Shown piece by piece: positions 61,068 through 64,000 of a stretch of 64,000 nt of DNA. Origin of the DNA: DAOUVR01 sp034430535. GTDB lineage: Bacteria; Chloroflexota; Dehalococcoidia; E44-bin15. Position 1 is the stretch's first letter. Every line of letters starts with the position of its first letter. Where the stretch lies: assembly GCA_964443325.1 (NCBI GenBank), contig CAYUCL010000005.1:22631-86630 (forward strand). The letters are read 5' to 3'. Below the pieces are notes generated by a model. It did not search any database. It was not told the origin of the DNA and saw only the letters and a list, made by a program, of their open reading frames with translations. The position numbers and the translations under genes were made by a program.

Positions 61068-61952
61068 ATGGTGTCAAAGTTCAAGCAGGTGCTGAACTCC
61101 GGCAAGTTTGTGGTAACCAGCGAGGTCGCCCCACCAAAAGGAACAAACATCGAGAAGATGCACCATCACATAGACCTTCTCAAAGATATGGTAGATGCAA
61201 TCAACATCACCGACCACCAGAGCTCGGTTATGCGCTTTCCCTCCATTGGCGGCTGCCTGGCAATCAAAGATCGGGGCGGCGAGCCCATATTACAGATGAC
61301 CTGCCGCGACCGCAACCGCCTTGCCCTTGAAGCCGAGCTTCTCTTTGCCTATACCAGAGAGATAAGAAATGTCCTTTGTCTGACCGGGGATGCCGTCCCG
61401 GTTGGCGACCACAAAGGAGCCAAAGGCGTCTTCGACCTCGATTCGGTGCAACTGCTACACGCAATTCGGCAGATGGAAGCGGGAACCGACCTGGGAGGCA
61501 ATGAGCTCGATGGAGCTATCAGTTTCTGTGCCGGTGCCATAGTCACCCCCGAAGCAAACCCCATCGAGCCTCAACTAATCAAGTTTGAGAAGAAGGTCGA
61601 GGCTGGGGCTGAGTTCATTCAGACTCAGGCGGTCTACGACATGGACAACTTCGCCAAGTTCATGGACTATGCCCGCCAGTTCCGCATCAAGATACTGGCG
61701 GGGATCGTCCTCCTTTCGTCGGCCAGAATGGCAAAGTACATGAACGACAATGTGCCTGGCATCTTCGTGCCGCAAGAGCTTATCGATGAACTGGCAAGCG
61801 CACCCAAGGGTGAAGCACTGAATAAGGGCATCGAGATTGCCGGCCGCATGATCGCAACCATCAAGAAAGAGTCGCTATGCGACGGGGTCCACATCATGGC
61901 CATCAACCGCGAGGAAGCAGTTCCCGACATCCTCGCCGCCGCCGGCCTATGA
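61068..61952 (+). CDS. metF: Methylenetetrahydrofolate reductase MetF
   Basis: This 294-residue FAD TIM-barrel reduces methylene-THF to methyl-THF, the step leading to the methyl branch of the Wood-Ljungdahl pathway. Seen are VTSEVAPPKGTNIEKM near the start, LCLTGDAVPVGDHKGAKGVF near residue 104 and QTQAVYDMDNFAKFMDYARQ near 187. The ATG at 61068 follows GGAAGGAG. It is the last gene of the operon with the FDH-like, NuoE, NuoF-GltD and MetV genes. A second, partial copy of its 3' end lies at 62769-62866. Confidence 0.95.
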   Translation: MVSKFKQVLNSGKFVVTSEVAPPKGTNIEKMHHHIDLLKDMVDAINITDHQSSVMRFPSIGGCLAIKDRGGEPILQMTCRDRNRLALEAELLFAYTREIRNVLCLTGDAVPVGDHKGAKGVFDLDSVQLLHAIRQMEAGTDLGGNELDGAISFCAGAIVTPEANPIEPQLIKFEKKVEAGAEFIQTQAVYDMDNFAKFMDYARQFRIKILAGIVLLSSARMAKYMNDNVPGIFVPQELIDELASAPKGEALNKGIEIAGRMIATIKKESLCDGVHIMAINREEAVPDILAAAGL

Positions 61953-62099
61953 CTTACCTCGCATTATTTCATACTCTGTTCATTCGAACGAAACCCACCT
62001 TGGATTTGTATTGCCCATGAATCTAAGCGCGAGTGTAACAACCAATGTAAAGCAGCGAGTCCTACACCATTCGTGGTGAGCTCGTCGAAGCATGAACTA

Positions 62100-62233
62100 C
62101 TCATCGACAGGTCTGTCCTGAGTTTATCGAAGGGCTCATGACGAACAGGGAAAAAGGGGGAGTCCAGAGGGATCTCCCCCTCTGGCGGGGGTCTGGGGGT
62201 GTCCCCCAGACCTATATTTCAGGGCGGGTGGGT
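62100..62233. repeat. Dispersed repeats between metF and the toxin remnant
   Basis: CCTGAGTTTATCGAAGGGCT near 62119-62138 and a GGGTCTGGGGGTGTCCCCCA unit near 62189-62208 belong to the mosaic families seen at 7970, 9152 and 39384. The right end of the second unit runs into the first codons of the toxin remnant. Confidence 0.6.
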
Positions 62234-62483
62234 GGGTCAAACAGGTTCAAGAAAGCGTGGCAAGCATTGAGCGAAAATGAGAAAGCACAGGGCCGAAAGG
62301 CGATTAGAAATATGGCAATTGACATCCGATACCCAGCGTTTAAAGTTAAGAAAGTCAAAGGGACGACACACATTTGGGAAGCCCGAGTCAGCCGATCCCT
62401 GAGGCTGACATTCCATGTTGAGTATCATACAATCACGTTGCGCAACGTTGGACGCCATGACGAGAGCTCTGGAGCGTCCCTAG
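62228..62483 (+). pseudogene. RelE/ParE-type toxin remnant, damaged at both ends
   Basis: The core FKKAWQALSENEKAQGRKA, followed by HIWEARVSRSLRLTFHVEY and ITLRNVGRHDE, is that of a RelE-superfamily mRNA interferase. The usual N-terminal strand is missing and replaced by sequence from a dispersed repeat; GTG 62228 is the nearest possible start. After HDE the frame runs on to 62572 inside the antitoxin gene, but dropping one A at 62465 restores ALERP and a stop at 62481-62483, just before the antitoxin ribosome site. The gene therefore looks 5'-truncated and frameshifted, and probably inactive. Confidence 0.65.
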
Positions 62484-62495
62484 GAGGTATTGAGG

Positions 62496-62768
62496 ATGGT
62501 AGCATACAGCAAAGTAACCAGGCACGGTCAGATCACCCTGCCAGCATCCATGCGAAAGGAACTTGGGATTGAGGAAGGTGACCTGGTGGAGATAGAGGTA
62601 GTAGAAGATAAGGCAGTGCTGATGCCCAAGAAGCTAGTGGACAAGAGCCAGGCCTACTTCTGGACCAGTAAGTGGCAACAGGCGCGGAAAGAGGCAGACG
62701 AGGATATCAAGACAGGCCGCGTAAGGACCTTCGACTCTGTCGAGGAACTGTTAGAGGATCTAGGCTAG
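62496..62768 (+). CDS. AbrB/MazE-type antitoxin
   Basis: This 90-residue swapped-hairpin protein has VAYSKVTRHGQITLPASMRK and ELGIEEGDLVEIEVVEDKAV, the SpoVT/AbrB DNA-binding fold, with a C-terminal acidic helix (FDSVEELLEDLG) of the sort that neutralises a toxin. The ATG at 62496 is seven bases after AGGAGGT; the TTG at 62490 is too close to it. It follows the toxin remnant, the reverse of the commoner antitoxin-first order. With the toxin broken, it may survive as a regulator. Confidence 0.85.
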   Translation: MVAYSKVTRHGQITLPASMRKELGIEEGDLVEIEVVEDKAVLMPKKLVDKSQAYFWTSKWQQARKEADEDIKTGRVRTFDSVEELLEDLG

Positions 62769-62866
62769 TTGCCACCATTAAAAAAGAGTCCCTGTGAGAT
62801 GGCGTCCACATCATGGCCATCAACCGCGAGGAAGCAGTCCCCGACATCCTCGCCGCCGGACTTTGA
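62769..62866 (+). pseudogene. Duplicated 3' end of metF
   Basis: The segment encodes TIKKESL, a TGA at 62795-62797, then DGVHIMAINREEAVPDILAA and a stop, matching the last 33 residues of metF (61856-61952). About 85% of the bases agree, with most changes at third codon positions plus a 3-base gap. The TGA replaces the TGC Cys codon of metF. It has no start or upstream coding part. Confidence 0.85.
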
Positions 62867-63191
62867 TGCGCACTGGCTATTTCCATTCACTTCCACTCAC
62901 CCGCACGTTCCGTCGTTGTCTTCATTTACCGTATCAGCCGCTCGACACGAGGCCAGATGGTTACCCATCGTTTGCTAAGCTTTTATGTACTGTAGCTACT
63001 ATCATTATTCGATTTCTATGGCTGCTAATCAATATTATTGACTTTGCGCAATAATTGTGGCATTGTATCAGAAATTCCTGAATGAGGGGCGGGAGAGTAA
63101 CTACTACACAAGAAGGGGTGATGTAGTATGAGAGAGTGCTGACGGAGACGGACAAATTGACAGGTGAGGAACTTTATTGGAGGCACGCAAA
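62867..63191. other. Intergenic gap before the TRAP lipoprotein
   Basis: There is no gene. TTGACT (63038-63043) with TTGTAT (63063-63068) is a weak promoter candidate with a 19-base spacer. The ribosome site TGGAGG of the next gene is at the right end. Confidence 0.4.
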
Positions 63192-64000
63192 GTGACAAGA
63201 AAAGGAATACAAATTGCCTTAGCGGTGGTACTGGTTGTTACGGCGGCGAGTCTGGCTTTTACCGGCTGTGGGGGAGGGGGTCCGACAGGCAATGAGACCA
63301 CCAAGATTAAAATCAGTCTCACACTTCCCGATATCCCGGGCTATTTTGGTGCGCCCATTTCCGAAGGCGGCTCACGTTACTACGAAGAAGCCGTTGAGAC
63401 GGTAACGGACGGCAGGATAGATATAGAGATCTATACTGCAGAGATGCTGAACAAGCAGGAAATGGCCTTTGACGCCGTCACTAAAGGTATAGCCGACATA
63501 GCCTGGATTGCAATCACTTACAGCCCGGAGTGGATGCCACTGGAAACTCTCTTTTTCCTCGGCGTAGACATGAACTCCTGTGAGATGACCTATCAGGTTC
63601 ACAAACACGTCTTTGAGGAGTACCTGCAGCCGTATTACGAGCAGAGGGGTCTAATCCTCCCCACCATACTGGGCCGGGAAAAGCTCATCGTTTTCTCAGC
63701 ATACAAGTACATCGACAGCATAGAGGACTTTACGGGAGTGACCATCCAGAGCGGTGGCAAGGAAATGGAGCAGCTCTTCTCCAAGCTGGGAGCACTGTCG
63801 GTGGCCATACAGTTTCAGGATATGTTCGAGGCGCTACAGAAAGGCCAAGTGGACGCTGCCATTCTGGATATAACCGCTCCCTTCTTGTTCCGCTGGTACG
63901 AGGTGGGAGACCCAGGGTATATCATTGATTGTGGTGGCTTAGGCAATGCCGCGGCCCTGTACATCGCCAACGAGGACCTGCTGACGACACTGCGGCCTGA
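63192..64000 (+). CDS. TRAP transporter substrate-binding lipoprotein (DctP family), 5' part
   Basis: The frame starts at GTG 63192 with TGGAGG about eight bases upstream and is open to the window end, giving 269 residues. The N-terminus is a lipoprotein signal peptide, IALAVVLVVTAASLAFTGCG, with the lipid-accepting Cys in TGC. The mature part has strands and helices of DctP-type proteins: KISLTLPDIPGYFGAPISEG, AFDAVTKGIADIAWIAITYS, GVTIQSGGKEMEQLFSKLG and FEALQKGQVDAAILDITAPF. It captures an organic acid outside the membrane for a TRAP transporter, whose membrane subunits would be downstream, outside the window. Confidence 0.88.
   Translation, partial: MTRKGIQIALAVVLVVTAASLAFTGCGGGGPTGNETTKIKISLTLPDIPGYFGAPISEGGSRYYEEAVETVTDGRIDIEIYTAEMLNKQEMAFDAVTKGIADIAWIAITYSPEWMPLETLFFLGVDMNSCEMTYQVHKHVFEEYLQPYYEQRGLILPTILGREKLIVFSAYKYIDSIEDFTGVTIQSGGKEMEQLFSKLGALSVAIQFQDMFEALQKGQVDAAILDITAPFLFRWYEVGDPGYIIDCGGLGNAAALYIANEDLLTTLRP

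Noticed and set aside
62138..62572. A 144-residue protein over the toxin remnant and the antitoxin start
   Set aside because: Its first 30 residues are a translated dispersed repeat and its last 35 overlap the antitoxin in another frame; only the middle is a RelE-like core.
62795..62797. TGA in the metF 3' copy as a real selenocysteine codon
   Set aside because: The fragment has no start, no upstream coding part and no clear SECIS-like hairpin after the TGA; decay of a TGC codon explains it.

Overview
The window looks like part of a chromosome from a strictly anaerobic bacterium, most likely a Dehalococcoidia-type Chloroflexota. This is an inference from gene content; there is no rRNA or other phylogenetic marker here. 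The supporting content is: tungsten-type aldehyde:ferredoxin oxidoreductase (AOR) paralogues, a four-subunit 2-oxoacid:ferredoxin oxidoreductase, CooC/CooT nickel-insertion factors, a methylene-THF reductase (metV-metF) next to flavin/iron-sulfur electron-transfer subunits, crotonase and acetoacetyl-CoA chemistry, and a complete selenocysteine system. Many intergenic gaps hold short palindromic repeats.

Layout. 1-189: the 3' end of a ferredoxin-type gene. 240-7752: a selenium island, with selA on the minus strand facing away from yedE, a DUF3343 gene, a carbohydrate/NADHX-kinase-like gene, yedF, selD and selB, then selC (tRNA-Sec) convergent with selB. selD itself carries an in-frame UGA (residue 18) followed by a compact hairpin, so it is read here as a selenoprotein starting at GTG 4744. 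7753-9750: mosaic repeats, a HIT-family gene, tRNA-His and tRNA-Arg. 9893-21402: accessory metabolism (an unrecognised beta-rich protein, a kinase-like phosphotransferase, a flavodoxin-like reductase, a PatB-type lyase, an AOR, a patatin, GrpB-like, two crotonases, a nitroreductase). 21573-22009: repeats and a transposase remnant. 22220-27913: a 2-oxoacid oxidoreductase operon (korDABC), a crotonase, ferredoxin, cooC and cooT. 28077-35565: an old-yellow-enzyme-type oxidoreductase and an AOR tandem pair with DUF1326 and ferredoxin partners. 35698-45199: a membrane protein, an ABC-2 exporter, small secreted or membrane proteins, a broken DUF1684 gene and an acetoacetyl-CoA synthetase. 45509-50767: an S9 peptidase, a carotenoid-desaturase-like flavoprotein, DUF3795, a glycerophosphodiesterase and a PEBP protein. 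51132-54043: a GAF histidine kinase, a NarL-type regulator and a tandem-receiver protein. 54158-61952: an operon encoding a formate-dehydrogenase-like subunit, NuoE, a NuoF-GltD fusion, MetV and MetF. 61953-64000: a duplicated metF 3' end around a decayed toxin-antitoxin pair, then a TRAP-type substrate-binding lipoprotein cut by the window end.

How the genes fit together. The selenium island would take up selenium, activate it and insert it as Sec. The most striking unit is 54158-61952: the Mo-bisPGD subunit has the formate dehydrogenase fold but Tyr-Asn where the catalytic Cys/Sec-His pair should be, and it is co-transcribed with NADH- and NADPH-type flavin modules and with MetV-MetF. This suggests a multi-subunit, possibly electron-bifurcating, methylene-THF reductase in a Wood-Ljungdahl-type pathway rather than a formate dehydrogenase. 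KorDABC, CooC and CooT fit the same acetyl-CoA/CO2 chemistry. No CRISPR array, prophage or intact insertion sequence was seen.
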